Below are positions 1 through 8,514 of a stretch of DNA of 28,793 nucleotides, one piece after another; position 1 is the first letter of the stretch; each line of letters begins with the position of its first letter. The position numbers and the translations under genes were made by a program. This DNA is from a virus, in the IMG/VR virus record IMGVR_UViG_3300042562_000944, positions 1 to 28,793 of that record; one strand, given 5' to 3'. The notes beneath the pieces were generated by a model, which made no database searches, was not told the DNA's origin, and worked only from the letters and a program-made list of their open reading frames with translations.

Positions 1-179
1 CCACCGATCGTTCCCTCGTCGCAATTGAACAGGCATGGCCCATCAAACCCCGTAAGTGCTCCGACAACCGAGGTTTTGATCTTGTCCTCAAGCTCACGGA
101 GCATCTCCTCGATCCGGGCCATGTTGATGTCCGTATCCATCAGACGGCGTTCAATCTCGATCCAGCGTGACTCAATCAT
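1..179 (-). CDS. Small coiled-coil protein, cut by window edge
   Basis: The ATG at 179 overlaps the stop of the preceding small gene (ATGA). The frame stays open to the left edge, giving 59 visible residues, so the C-terminus is missing. The first 40 residues are charged and heptad-like (MIESRWIEIERRL at the start, then a Glu/Arg/Leu-rich helix), and the visible end contains CLFNCDEG with two cysteines. The N-terminus resembles that of the gene just upstream, which starts MIDETRVCEVERRL, so the two look like a tandem duplication. Function is unknown. Placement directly after the tail-tip gene suggests a small tail-associated or assembly protein, which is inference from position only. Confidence 0.6.
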   Translation of the reverse strand, partial: MIESRWIEIERRLMDTDINMARIEEMLRELEDKIKTSVVGALTGFDGPCLFNCDEGTIG

Positions 180-322
180 CGTCGGCCTGCGTTGTTGAGC
201 ATCCCGGATGCCGTGTTGATCCTGTCCATAAGCTCTGACGCAATCTTCTCCATGCGTGCAATTCTCGCCAACAGCTCATTGAGCCGGCGTTCCACTTCGC
301 ACACCCTGGTCTCGTCGATCAT
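176..322 (-). CDS. Small coiled-coil protein, 48 aa
   Basis: This short gene starts at the ATG at 322, which overlaps the stop of the large tail-tip gene (ATGA), and ends at the TGA at 176-178, which overlaps the next ATG in the same way. The 48-residue product is almost entirely a predicted helix with Leu/Ile spacing typical of a coiled coil (ERRLNELLARIARMEKIA). It shares the pattern MI-x-E-x-R then E(V/I)ERRL with the following gene, so the pair are probably paralogues. No known family is recognised. The perfect overlaps at both ends are the main evidence that it is translated. A role in the tail tip or in oligomer formation is only a guess. Confidence 0.6.
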   Translation of the reverse strand: MIDETRVCEVERRLNELLARIARMEKIASELMDRINTASGMLNNAGRR

Positions 323-2868
323 CGGTCAGGACTCCCGTATCGCTGTAAGTCTATGTAGTCAGAGGAGATCATCTGCCTGTAAGAGTCAAAGCCCATCTGG
401 GGGCTTGTCCACGGAGCCTTCTGGTTGCTGTACGACATGGTGACGCTCGCCGCCTTGCCGCCAGAGCCTTCATTGAACCGGATGGTGGCCTCACGGATAA
501 TCAGCTCGTCCTCTGGCAGCACGCCAAGGCTGGTGTCACAATCGCCTGATCCAAACTGTGTGACCTTGATGGTCGGAACCAGTGGACGCTTCCTCGCCTT
601 GCCGTCAGCCCCGACATACGACTCTGAGGCCAGCCAGTACGGATGCCAGTCGTCCTTCCACGGGTCGAGCAACTGAACGTGCTCAAAGTCACCGTGAACA
701 ATGGTGTCCTTGACGCTCTCGTACAGGGATGAGGCATAGATCGCCACATTGGGGGCGTCAGACGATCTGACCCACTGTGGCAGGGAAACTTCCATCACCC
801 GCTCCACAGCCTCATAGCGGGTCGCTGTGCCGTAATATGGCTTACCATCAGGGCGGTTGTCTGTCACGTTGGCTGTCAGCGGCGGGTACTCGGTCGTCAA
901 GACCCCCTCGGCCACCGGGAGCAGCACCCGAATGTCATACGGTACGCCGTCAATCTTTTGGCTGGTGGTGTACCCAGTCGTCGCATTGCCCGTGATCGTT
1001 CCCCACGGAGGCTGTATGGAGTTGTCGAACCCGCCCGTCTCCAGCTTGCTCCGAGTGCCGAAGAGTCGCACCACGGGAGGCGTAAAGATCAGGTCGTTGT
1101 GCTCACGATCCACATAGAAGTTCAGCGGCCACTCGATATAGGGCGACTTGTAGTCTTGACTCCAGACGCACACCGCCTGTGGACTGGAGACCATCATCAC
1201 CGACAGTCCATTGGAACTCCTCCACGGCACAGGCTCCGGGAACTGTTTCATAATCTTCTTGGTGACACCACGTTGCGAAGATGTCTGGCTGTCTGCGCCC
1301 AGGTTGACGTGGTACTTCCTCCAGACGTTGGCCCCGGAAGGATTGAACCCGGTCAGCTCAAAACCCCACTCCTCGTAGTAGTCACCGGGGTTTGCCACGA
1401 TGTTTGAGGGTGGGTTGACGTCGTCCGGCGAGACACCGTGCGGCCTGTCGAGGGTGAACCGGATCTTGTCGTAAGTGCAGGTCTCGCCGCAAGCTGAGAA
1501 TGTGTTGGGGTAGGGGTCGTTGGCAGTGACCAGAAAGCGGTCGGAGATCTGCCACATGATCTGGCCTTTCTCCGGTGCTCCAATCGCACCCGTGGACTCG
1601 TTCTTCCACCGGAACATCCGCTTGATCGTGATGTTGCCCTGACGAGCTACGCCGCCCACGGAGCCTGCAACCTGCGCCCACTCATCTTTGCCCCACCGGA
1701 TCGGGCTGACTCCGATGTCGGTCTCGGAGTTGGCGAGGAAACTTGCGGCACTGATTTCGATCTGGTCTGGCCCCGGCATGGTCTCTGGCAGGCACGTTCC
1801 CGGAGGTCTTGAACCACAGGGGAGGTACTCGCCCGGCTTGGGCCAGTAAACACCGTTGCTGTCACCCTTGACCATCACCTGACGCTCGTAATCCGAGAGC
1901 TTCCAGCCGCTCTTGGCCGCACCGTTGCTGATCGAGCCGAAGCCGAAGCTCTCGATCAGCTCGCCCGGCGTCACGCCACCTGCGTAAGACCCGTTGGCTC
2001 CGTAGTTCCAGTGGCACATGTAAGGCTTGATATTGGCCGAGCCGCGAATCCTGACACGCCTGTAGGACGAGGAGACGTCCCGGTTGTGCGTGAACCTGTC
2101 CACCGGGTCTTGGCCCAGCACGAAGTCCTTCTTGTTCACCCGCCTCATGTCGAAAATCTTGAACCGTCTCTCATGAGGATCGGCCACAACGTGATAATTG
2201 GGGTCATACGACTCAAACAGCGACTGTACAGCACCGATGATGTTCTCGCCAGAGAGGTTGATCTGGGTGGGAGGTCTGGTCGTTACCGAATCAAGCTCCG
2301 ACACAAGGTCTTCCACTAGAACAGCTTCCGTATCTCCGCTGCCCAGGGACTTGTACATCCCCGTAAACCCGTAGTCACTGAGCCTTTGGGCGATATCGTG
2401 ACCCTCAAGGACGAACTTGATCGCCTCGCCAAGGTTCTTGCCGTCCAAGAGAGAGTCGTAATCGAGGTTTGACCTCTCCGTGTTGAACGATATCGAAGTC
2501 GATAAGTCCAGAGGGTTTATCACGGGCGTCACTTCGGCTCTGTTGCCATAGCCGACCGACGAGATGGAGTACCCGTTTAAGTGTCCATCGCGATAGGACG
2601 GGTTGACCTGCTTGATGTCCCCCAGAAAGATCGTCCGCAGCTTGGTCTTGTCTGTATCGTGGGCGATGATAAGCTCAACCTCCTTACCGTTATACGTCCA
2701 CGGGTTGGAGGTGTTGAACGTCGCCGATGGGGGCCACATCTGGGGTGTCAGGACGAAGAAGTCGAACTGTGGCTGGCCGGAAGTCGTGTAGGTCTGCACG
2801 GCGTTGAGCCGGATTGACTGAGCCACCATGTCGATGACGGTCTTGTTGACCTTGAGCGTGAATTTCAT
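319..2868 (-). CDS. Putative tail-tip / hub protein
   Basis: An 849-residue protein encoded directly after the tape-measure gene, with an ATGA overlap at 2865-2868. In siphoviruses this slot normally holds the distal tail, hub or baseplate proteins. The first 110 residues look beta-rich and contain a stretch (FLGDIKQVNPSYRDG) of the kind found in tail-hub proteins that report an offset or diffraction loop. Residues 350-600 carry several Cys pairs (CGSRPPGTC, CGETC). I see no peptidoglycan hydrolase motif, no collagen repeats and no transmembrane helix. Length fits a large hub that combines roles split between genes in other phages. The specific family is not recognised; the tail-tip assignment rests mainly on size and position. 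Confidence 0.5.
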   Translation of the reverse strand: MKFTLKVNKTVIDMVAQSIRLNAVQTYTTSGQPQFDFFVLTPQMWPPSATFNTSNPWTYNGKEVELIIAHDTDKTKLRTIFLGDIKQVNPSYRDGHLNGYSISSVGYGNRAEVTPVINPLDLSTSISFNTERSNLDYDSLLDGKNLGEAIKFVLEGHDIAQRLSDYGFTGMYKSLGSGDTEAVLVEDLVSELDSVTTRPPTQINLSGENIIGAVQSLFESYDPNYHVVADPHERRFKIFDMRRVNKKDFVLGQDPVDRFTHNRDVSSSYRRVRIRGSANIKPYMCHWNYGANGSYAGGVTPGELIESFGFGSISNGAAKSGWKLSDYERQVMVKGDSNGVYWPKPGEYLPCGSRPPGTCLPETMPGPDQIEISAASFLANSETDIGVSPIRWGKDEWAQVAGSVGGVARQGNITIKRMFRWKNESTGAIGAPEKGQIMWQISDRFLVTANDPYPNTFSACGETCTYDKIRFTLDRPHGVSPDDVNPPSNIVANPGDYYEEWGFELTGFNPSGANVWRKYHVNLGADSQTSSQRGVTKKIMKQFPEPVPWRSSNGLSVMMVSSPQAVCVWSQDYKSPYIEWPLNFYVDREHNDLIFTPPVVRLFGTRSKLETGGFDNSIQPPWGTITGNATTGYTTSQKIDGVPYDIRVLLPVAEGVLTTEYPPLTANVTDNRPDGKPYYGTATRYEAVERVMEVSLPQWVRSSDAPNVAIYASSLYESVKDTIVHGDFEHVQLLDPWKDDWHPYWLASESYVGADGKARKRPLVPTIKVTQFGSGDCDTSLGVLPEDELIIREATIRFNEGSGGKAASVTMSYSNQKAPWTSPQMGFDSYRQMISSDYIDLQRYGSPDR

Positions 2869-5210
2869 CGGGCAAACCTGTTCATTCTCATTCGTTGACG
2901 CCTGATCTGTTGCTGGTACATACGCTGCATGTAGAACGTGTTGGTTGAAGCGTTGCCATAGACAGCGTTCAGGTCGTTCGACATCTCGCCTTGCAGGCTC
3001 ATCAAGGCCCGTTGGTTCACAGCACCGTCAGACTGTTTGATGCCATCATAGGAGTTTGAGTTCTCAATCTGGCTCTTGGCATCATCAAAGGCTTGAATGG
3101 CATCCCGGTGAGCTTCGTTGTAAAGCAGCTCAGTAAACCTGTCGAGGCTATTGCGAGATATCCCGGCACGCTTGAGGTCGTCGCTAATCTTGGCCTTGAT
3201 CCGCTTGAGGTACTCGTTGTACTCCGGCCTGTTCTTAGCCGCACGACCCGCCTGAAGCATGTCCGATTTGATCGTTCTGATCCACACGTCGTGGTACTGG
3301 TCAAACATCCTCTGGTCAGGGTTCTTCCGGGCGTCCCGATCCATCGCGTCTTGGTCTTGAACCTGATCCCCGATACGCTTGGCCTCAACAGCGTCAACAC
3401 CCTGCTCGGTCAGCGTTTTTTGCACCTCTCCAGAGACGTCTCTGTTGACTCCGGTGGCTTTTGCCGTTGACCGGATCAGAGCACTGTGCTTGCCAGCGTC
3501 GCGGGCGTCCTTTGCACCGATCACTGCGTTTCGGTTGCCGATGACCTGATCGGCCTTCTGATCGGCCACGTCGCGGCTGTAGCCCAAGTTGACATAATGG
3601 TTGGACGTGGACTGCTTCAAGTCCTCGTCGCCATAACTTTCCATCTCTGACATTTCCCTGTCGCGCTGATTCTGGCGAGTATCGCGACCCAAGGTTCTTG
3701 TCTGGCTCTCGTTTGCCTTGTCCATCATCTGCTGACGTGTGAGCGGCCCGGTGAACTCGCTCCCGCCAGAGGAGGCTCTACGACGCTCTCCAGAGGTCAT
3801 TTCAGCCGCTCGCTGGTTTGCCGCAGCGACAACTTCGGCGGCGTTCTGCTGCTGCTGCATCCCGCCCGGAAGTGGGCCTGTGAAGCTGCTGCCGCCTTCC
3901 TGTTGGGCGGCAATTTGCTCAGGGGTCATGTTCCTAAGTTGTGCTTGGTGCTGCTTGTTGTATTCCACTGTCGCTTTGGCCGCATCGAACGAAGCCTTCA
4001 ACTCCATCATCTGCTTGATGACAGTTGGGCCAAGCAATCGAGCTTCCTTCATGACCAGATCCCAGTCTGGGTCTAAACCCTGCTCGATCTTGGCAATCTC
4101 GGCCAACAACTTGTCTGAAGAGTTGACCTTCTTGGTTTTGACTCTAGTTAGAGCCTCGGCGACACGCCTGTCGTTGGCACTTTCACGACTGTCCGTCCAG
4201 CCAAACTGCCTTGCGGTGAACTGCATCGCATCGCCTGCGCCATACGAAAACTGGTCGTATCCTCTGCCCAGAGCGTCCATCTTCGACCACTCGTCGGACA
4301 CCATGTTGTGGGCGTCAGCCACCTCATTGATGTTTGTCCCTCGCAGCGAAGTGTTGATGCTGCTTCTCAGATTGCTAAACGCTCCAGCCTCACCACGAGA
4401 TTGAGCCATTGCCTGATATGTCGCCCTGCGTGATGCAGTCTCGTCCGACGACAATCTGTAGTCGCGTGTCAGCATATCCATGCCGGACTGTCTGAGGCCG
4501 CTATTTCGATCTCGCTCTGCAAGCGTAGCCTCCATGCCAAACCGATTGGCGTTACCTGTTTCCATGTTCTGGAACTGCTTGCGAAACTCTTCGTTCCGCA
4601 TCCGAGCCAGCTCGTTCTGCGACGCTCCAGTGCCGCCAAAGAGCGATTGCGAAATATTGTTCCTTGCCTCTGGCGACTGCCCCTGCCAAGCGGCGTTAGC
4701 CAGTGGGACGCCAATCGCTGTTGCCAGCAGTGCTGCCTGACCAAGTCCCGGCACACCAAACGCCGCACCCGCCATATTGCCAGCAGCCTGAGCAATCCAC
4801 GGCACGTTGTTCATCGCACCACGCCAGCCAGCGTACTGGTAATCCTCCATCGCAAAGCCGATCTGGGAGAGACCGAACATGCTGGATGTGATCCCGCCGC
4901 CCCACGCACTCTGGGGTGCTCCAAGCCCACCCCTGCTGCCTACGCCACCACCGCTCCCACGGTTCGTGGAGAGAGGGTTTGAAGGGGCAGACCCGACGCC
5001 ACCCCTGCCACCCCCGCGACCACCACCCATCGGATATGGAGACGGCATCCCGCCGCCGCCCATCCCACCGCCCATCCCACCAGCCATCCCGCCGCCACCA
5101 CTGCCGCCCATTGCCGACTGGGCGTTGGTTGCCGCCTGTGACAACAGGTTGAACTGCTGGATCGCCTGCGACAAGTCGGCGTTCATGCGGATATTGACGA
5201 GACGATCCAT
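2865..5210 (-). CDS. Tape-measure protein
   Basis: A 781-residue protein that should set tail length and line the tail tube before ejection. Residues 1-34 form a short helical head. Residues 35-98 are an unusual Gly/Met/Arg-rich low-complexity linker (repeats such as GGMGGGMGGGG). Residues 109-175 are a hydrophobic Gly/Ala segment with the stretch IGFAMEDYQYAG, a pattern I associate with tape-measure proteins that insert into a membrane. The remainder is long, polar and helical with many Gln, Arg and Glu residues. At about 1.5 angstrom per residue, a known rule for these proteins, the tail would be near 115 nm. The ATG at 5210 has an AAGGAG site seven bases upstream. The gene follows the tail-tube gene and overlaps the tail-tip gene. 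Confidence 0.75.
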   Translation of the reverse strand: MDRLVNIRMNADLSQAIQQFNLLSQAATNAQSAMGGSGGGGMAGGMGGGMGGGGMPSPYPMGGGRGGGRGGVGSAPSNPLSTNRGSGGGVGSRGGLGAPQSAWGGGITSSMFGLSQIGFAMEDYQYAGWRGAMNNVPWIAQAAGNMAGAAFGVPGLGQAALLATAIGVPLANAAWQGQSPEARNNISQSLFGGTGASQNELARMRNEEFRKQFQNMETGNANRFGMEATLAERDRNSGLRQSGMDMLTRDYRLSSDETASRRATYQAMAQSRGEAGAFSNLRSSINTSLRGTNINEVADAHNMVSDEWSKMDALGRGYDQFSYGAGDAMQFTARQFGWTDSRESANDRRVAEALTRVKTKKVNSSDKLLAEIAKIEQGLDPDWDLVMKEARLLGPTVIKQMMELKASFDAAKATVEYNKQHQAQLRNMTPEQIAAQQEGGSSFTGPLPGGMQQQQNAAEVVAAANQRAAEMTSGERRRASSGGSEFTGPLTRQQMMDKANESQTRTLGRDTRQNQRDREMSEMESYGDEDLKQSTSNHYVNLGYSRDVADQKADQVIGNRNAVIGAKDARDAGKHSALIRSTAKATGVNRDVSGEVQKTLTEQGVDAVEAKRIGDQVQDQDAMDRDARKNPDQRMFDQYHDVWIRTIKSDMLQAGRAAKNRPEYNEYLKRIKAKISDDLKRAGISRNSLDRFTELLYNEAHRDAIQAFDDAKSQIENSNSYDGIKQSDGAVNQRALMSLQGEMSNDLNAVYGNASTNTFYMQRMYQQQIRRQRMRMNRFAR

Positions 5211-5221
5211 CAGCAGGCTCC

Positions 5222-6400
5222 TTAGATGGTAACGGCAGGCTCTTGGGTATCGGCAACGAACTCAAACGTGCCGTCCGCACTCTTCGTCCCCGTACCAAAC
5301 TCGATGGAGAAGTTGTTGCAGTCGTCACCCAGCATGGCGATGCCACCGACACGCACGGTGAACGTCCGGGACATCGGCATGACGTCCGAGACGCTGGTGA
5401 TGAGCGACTTGCCGATCTTGAACTTGAGTGCCTTGTTGCCCTCGTTGGAGAAGAACTGGAACTCGATCGGGAATGCTGCGGCAGTCGTGCTGTCCTTGAG
5501 ACTCTCCAGCTTGTGCCTCAACCACTGGCTTGGGGCCATGTTGTTGGCTGACGGAGGCTTGAGGGTCGTTGTCGCATCGTCGCCCAGAATCGTCATGGTG
5601 AACTCCGCAGACCACGACATCTCGCACATGGTTCGCTGGAGCGTCTGGACGTTACGGGACTGGCCGAAGATCGGGTCAAGCATGTTGCGGAAGCTGAGGG
5701 CCAGGTTGCGCAGCTCCGTCACCTGAATGTTCGCCACCGTGCCTGTGTCGGCCAGTTGGAGCTTCATATCCTGAAACGTGTAGACGTCCTTGGGATAGGC
5801 GTCACAGGCGGTTGGCTCTTGGCAATACTTCAGGGCGTCACCCGTGTAAGGCTCCGTCGAACCACCACCGAGATAAGCCTTGGTTGACCCGACAATGCCG
5901 AACCCGGCTCGCAGGAGCGGTGCTTGGTCAGAGCAAGCCATTGAGACGTCGGAGAACTTGCACCCCGTGTACAGTTCGTGTTGCGGGTAGTTGTCCGCAT
6001 CAAGAAACGACCTCGCCACCGAGAAGCTGAACGTGTCGCCAGCGTAGAACGGCTTGCCGTTTCTGAGCTTGTAGGCCACCAGAGCGTGACGCAGCAACCA
6101 CTCGGCATTCTCCGAGAAGAGTGCCGTGGTAAACTGACCACCCACCGTCATGACCTCGCTGCCTGCCAGCCTGACCCCACCGTAGGAACCGAACGAGCTG
6201 ATCTGCCACGGTACGTTGACCGACTGCATGTTCAGCCCCGGCCCGTCCTCGACATCAGGCAGGATGTAGTCCTTGTTGATCGTCGCGGTTGCAACGTCCT
6301 TGATCGCACCCTTGTACTTGTAGGACGACTCCTGCCACACATTGGCAGCGGGAGTTCCCGTCACACGTTCCGCAAACATTCTGGCCCAGTACCTTGCCAT
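5222..6400 (-). CDS. Major tail tube protein
   Basis: A 392-residue protein preceded by GGAG six bases before the ATG at 6400. It sits immediately upstream of the tape measure, the standard place for the tail tube subunit. It is rich in alternating beta-type sequence. A central stretch (TGCKFSDVSMACSD) resembles the loop and strand of phage tail tube proteins that report residues specifying the target fold, and residues 90-120 (GGQFTTALFSENAEWLLRHA) fit the inner sheet plus helix of that fold. At 392 residues it is roughly twice as long as the smallest tube proteins, so it may carry an extra exposed domain. There are about five cysteines. Tail tube is well supported by context; family membership is from pattern recognition. 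Confidence 0.7.
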   Translation of the reverse strand: MARYWARMFAERVTGTPAANVWQESSYKYKGAIKDVATATINKDYILPDVEDGPGLNMQSVNVPWQISSFGSYGGVRLAGSEVMTVGGQFTTALFSENAEWLLRHALVAYKLRNGKPFYAGDTFSFSVARSFLDADNYPQHELYTGCKFSDVSMACSDQAPLLRAGFGIVGSTKAYLGGGSTEPYTGDALKYCQEPTACDAYPKDVYTFQDMKLQLADTGTVANIQVTELRNLALSFRNMLDPIFGQSRNVQTLQRTMCEMSWSAEFTMTILGDDATTTLKPPSANNMAPSQWLRHKLESLKDSTTAAAFPIEFQFFSNEGNKALKFKIGKSLITSVSDVMPMSRTFTVRVGGIAMLGDDCNNFSIEFGTGTKSADGTFEFVADTQEPAVTI

Positions 6401-6403
6401 CGG

Positions 6404-6883
6404 TCACTCCTTGATAAGAAGGTTGATGTAGATTGATCCCGTTCCGACCATCGAGTTGTCTTCTCTGTACTTGACATGGTTCAGAGCCGACTTGCCGAAG
6501 CCCTCGAACACAACCGTCGTGCATTTGTCGCCCTTGAGTGCCTCGATCAGAGCCTTGCGACCCTTTGTCGATGGCTTCAGAGCCTTCTGGATGGCCCACC
6601 AGAGGTTCAGCAGGTCGTCCTGATCTGTACCCATGACAGCCATCTCGATGTCGATGACCATCGTCTCTTCGTTTGCGGCCTGACTCCAAGCACTCATGCC
6701 ACTGGATGAGACCAGCAGGGCCACAGCCGGATACTGGTTGACCGATGGCTTCTGAAAGTCCTCGGTCTTGCCCTCAAACGTGTTCCACTTCTTGACGACA
6801 CCCGAAAGGACAGGATCGTCCTTCAACTGGGCCTCGACAGCACGGTAGAGCTTCGTGTAAGCGGAGACTGGTAGGTTAAGCAA
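6404..6883 (-). CDS. Putative tail terminator / completion protein
   Basis: A 159-residue protein between the neck-like gene and the tail tube gene, where tail terminator proteins (lambda gpU type) are usually found. Its plan fits: an N-terminal helix with PVSAYTKLYRAVEAQLKDD, then alternating strands and helices, including EETMVIDIEMAVMG and a C-terminal strand GTGSIYINLLI. The start is TTG at 6883, overlapping the upstream stop by eight bases. A GAGG site lies six bases before the TTG and there is no nearby ATG, so a non-ATG start seems required. The gene ends three bases before the tail tube ATG. Assignment is by position and fold pattern, not a recognised motif. Confidence 0.5.
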   Translation of the reverse strand: MLNLPVSAYTKLYRAVEAQLKDDPVLSGVVKKWNTFEGKTEDFQKPSVNQYPAVALLVSSSGMSAWSQAANEETMVIDIEMAVMGTDQDDLLNLWWAIQKALKPSTKGRKALIEALKGDKCTTVVFEGFGKSALNHVKYREDNSMVGTGSIYINLLIKE

Positions 6884-7589
6884 GGATGCCCTCGTCTAGG
6901 TCTTGGAGGAAGTAGCCAGTCTGAACCTCGGCGTTGTGCCGCCCCCAGTACCGCAGGCCCGTCAGGTCGCGTGGAGGGATTCGGCCCTGACCGTAGAACA
7001 GGTTGGTCAGGAAAGCCTCTCCACGCTCGTTTGTGACGCCTTCCCACTGACTGGAGACCTGAACGCTCGGCCCACGACTGCCAACGTCATGGGAGACGTA
7101 ATTGGCGATCACACGCGACTGCTCCCAGTTTGGAGCTGTAGGAGGCCCATCCATGCCACGGTAGAGGTCGTAATCCGAGTTCTTGGGGCTTGGCTCATAG
7201 AAGTTGGACTTGTAGGAACCCACAGCCATCGCTCCACCGTACATCATGGGCATTGTCTGTGCGCCCAGGTTGACCTGTGCGGCGTAACTGTGGTGATCTC
7301 TGGGTATCTCGCTGAAAAAGAAGAATGATCGCCCTGACGCAGCTTGCTTTCGCTGCGTGATGCCGTTCTTGCCCAGAGGATTGACGCCTGAACCGGAGTA
7401 TCGGTACTTGGTCGGGGCCAGCTTGGACGAGTAGCCGTCCGTACCATTGAGCACGCCCACACGATTGTCTTCCAGCAGGACGAGCTGAAGTCGGCTGGAG
7501 AGATCCATCGCGTACTGATCCATCCGGGCCAGACGGTCAAGACTGGCCTCCAGTTGGTCAAAATCAACGCTGGGCGACAGGGAGATCAT
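6876..7589 (-). CDS. Putative neck / tail-completion protein
   Basis: A 237-residue protein whose ATG at 7589 overlaps the upstream stop (ATGA). The N-terminus is helical (residues 8-40, DQLEASLDRLARMDQY). A central Ser/Tyr/Gly-rich region follows, and the C-terminus reads IPPRDLTGLRYWGRHN. That ending recalls the Pro-Arg-containing C-terminal segment of phage morphogenesis proteins of the gpG/gpS tail-completion type, where a PxR motif is followed by a helix. The likeness is loose. Its location between the connector-like gene and the tail terminator-like gene supports a role at the head-tail junction. Alternative: a virion protein without a standard equivalent. Confidence 0.4.
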   Translation of the reverse strand: MISLSPSVDFDQLEASLDRLARMDQYAMDLSSRLQLVLLEDNRVGVLNGTDGYSSKLAPTKYRYSGSGVNPLGKNGITQRKQAASGRSFFFFSEIPRDHHSYAAQVNLGAQTMPMMYGGAMAVGSYKSNFYEPSPKNSDYDLYRGMDGPPTAPNWEQSRVIANYVSHDVGSRGPSVQVSSQWEGVTNERGEAFLTNLFYGQGRIPPRDLTGLRYWGRHNAEVQTGYFLQDLDEGILA

Positions 7590-8446
7590 GAAACCCCCCG
7601 GCCACTGATACGACCGATCTCGATCTGAATGTCAGCCATCCCGTCACCATCGGCATCAAAGTGGATGATGGCTGTCTCAAGCTGGTGGGCTGCGGAGCCG
7701 TACATTCTGCGTGAGATGTCCAGATAAGGCCCATACGACCCGCCCGGAGAGAACTGGGTCTCGCAGATCAGGTGGACGGCATAGTAGGCCGCAATGCTCT
7801 TGAGCGTCTCATCCACCATGATCTTGCCTTGGGAGATCAGTTTCGCGATGTGGCCTGAGTACGCGAAGTTGGGCGGGACGACACCGTAGTAAAGGTAATT
7901 GGTCGAGTCGTGCCATGAATTGTCCAACACTTTGGCACGCTTGATGATGGCTGTGTCGATCCAGCTCTTGGCAGCGGAGCGTTGACGCATGAAGCCACTG
8001 CGATCCATATCCGTCTGTATAGAGTCGATCCACGGAGCCTTGTCCAGAAGATCCCGGTAGGAACAGTATGTCTTGAGCTTGTCAGGGTAGTGGCCCGGTG
8101 CATCGACGATTCGGATCTTGCCACGGAAAATTTCCTTCGGGCCATCCGCATCATCCATGACGACACGGATCGAGTAGATCGCCGTAGCAAAGCACTGATC
8201 CAGAGGCGGTATGCGAATCGAGTACAAGCCATTGGCAGCATCCTCCCATGTTGCGTCGAGACCATTGGTAGGGATCGGAGGCTGGTCGTCGCCCGGCCAG
8301 ATCTGGCACGCCAGAGTGTTCTTGAGTGAGTCAAACCCGGTCAATCTGACCCTGTTCTCGCCAACAACTTCGCGATTCAGGGTACGCCCGGTGTCACGCA
8401 CGACATCAACGACAACGCGATCCACATTGTAAGGTTCAACTGACAT
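7586..8446 (-). CDS. Putative head-tail connector with Ig-like N-terminal domain
   Basis: A 286-residue protein directly downstream of the major capsid gene. The GAGGGGG site five bases before the ATG at 8446 supports that start. Residues 1-110 look like a beta-sandwich of the type attached to phage structural proteins (FDSLKNTLACQIWPGDD, then a strand-rich stretch ending GKIRIVDAPG). Residues 120-265 are helical with YRDLLDKAPWIDSI and KSWIDTAIIKRAK, then YYAVHLICETQF, a layout like the helical head-tail adaptor proteins that bind beneath the portal. The C-terminus includes an Asp-rich segment (FDADGDGMADIQIEIG) that resembles a calcium-binding loop. The connector role is inferred from position and helical pattern; the N-terminal domain could instead be a decoration-type domain. 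Confidence 0.4.
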   Translation of the reverse strand: MSVEPYNVDRVVVDVVRDTGRTLNREVVGENRVRLTGFDSLKNTLACQIWPGDDQPPIPTNGLDATWEDAANGLYSIRIPPLDQCFATAIYSIRVVMDDADGPKEIFRGKIRIVDAPGHYPDKLKTYCSYRDLLDKAPWIDSIQTDMDRSGFMRQRSAAKSWIDTAIIKRAKVLDNSWHDSTNYLYYGVVPPNFAYSGHIAKLISQGKIMVDETLKSIAAYYAVHLICETQFSPGGSYGPYLDISRRMYGSAAHQLETAIIHFDADGDGMADIQIEIGRISGRGVS

Positions 8447-8467
8447 GGCAACCCCCTCAATAAATAC

Positions 8468-8505
8468 AGCCCATCAGGTGGCAGAGTTCTACCACCTGAC
8501 AGGCT
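8468..8505 (-). terminator. Hairpin after the capsid gene
   Basis: AGCC-CA-TCAGGTGG, a ten-base loop, then CCACCTGA-CA-GGCT: twelve paired positions with a two-by-two internal mismatch. It lies ten bases beyond the capsid stop, in the only sizeable gap in this part of the operon. On the minus strand it is followed by a mixed AT stretch (TGTATTTATTG) rather than a U-tract. It is therefore a weak terminator or an mRNA-stabilising hairpin that would raise capsid output relative to the tail genes. Confidence 0.5.
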
Positions 8506-8514
8506 CGGCTTGGC

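Noticed and set aside
958-1407. A 149-codon plus-strand frame opposite the tail-tip gene.
   Set aside because: His/Arg/Val-rich composition typical of antisense frames in GC-rich genes; no supporting signal.
3739-4404. A 221-codon plus-strand frame opposite the tape measure.
   Set aside because: No SD or domain; antisense shadow of a strongly biased coding sequence.
4879-5232. A Pro-rich plus-strand frame opposite the tape-measure head.
   Set aside because: It is the complement of the Gly-rich linker, has no ribosome site, and all real genes here are on the other strand.
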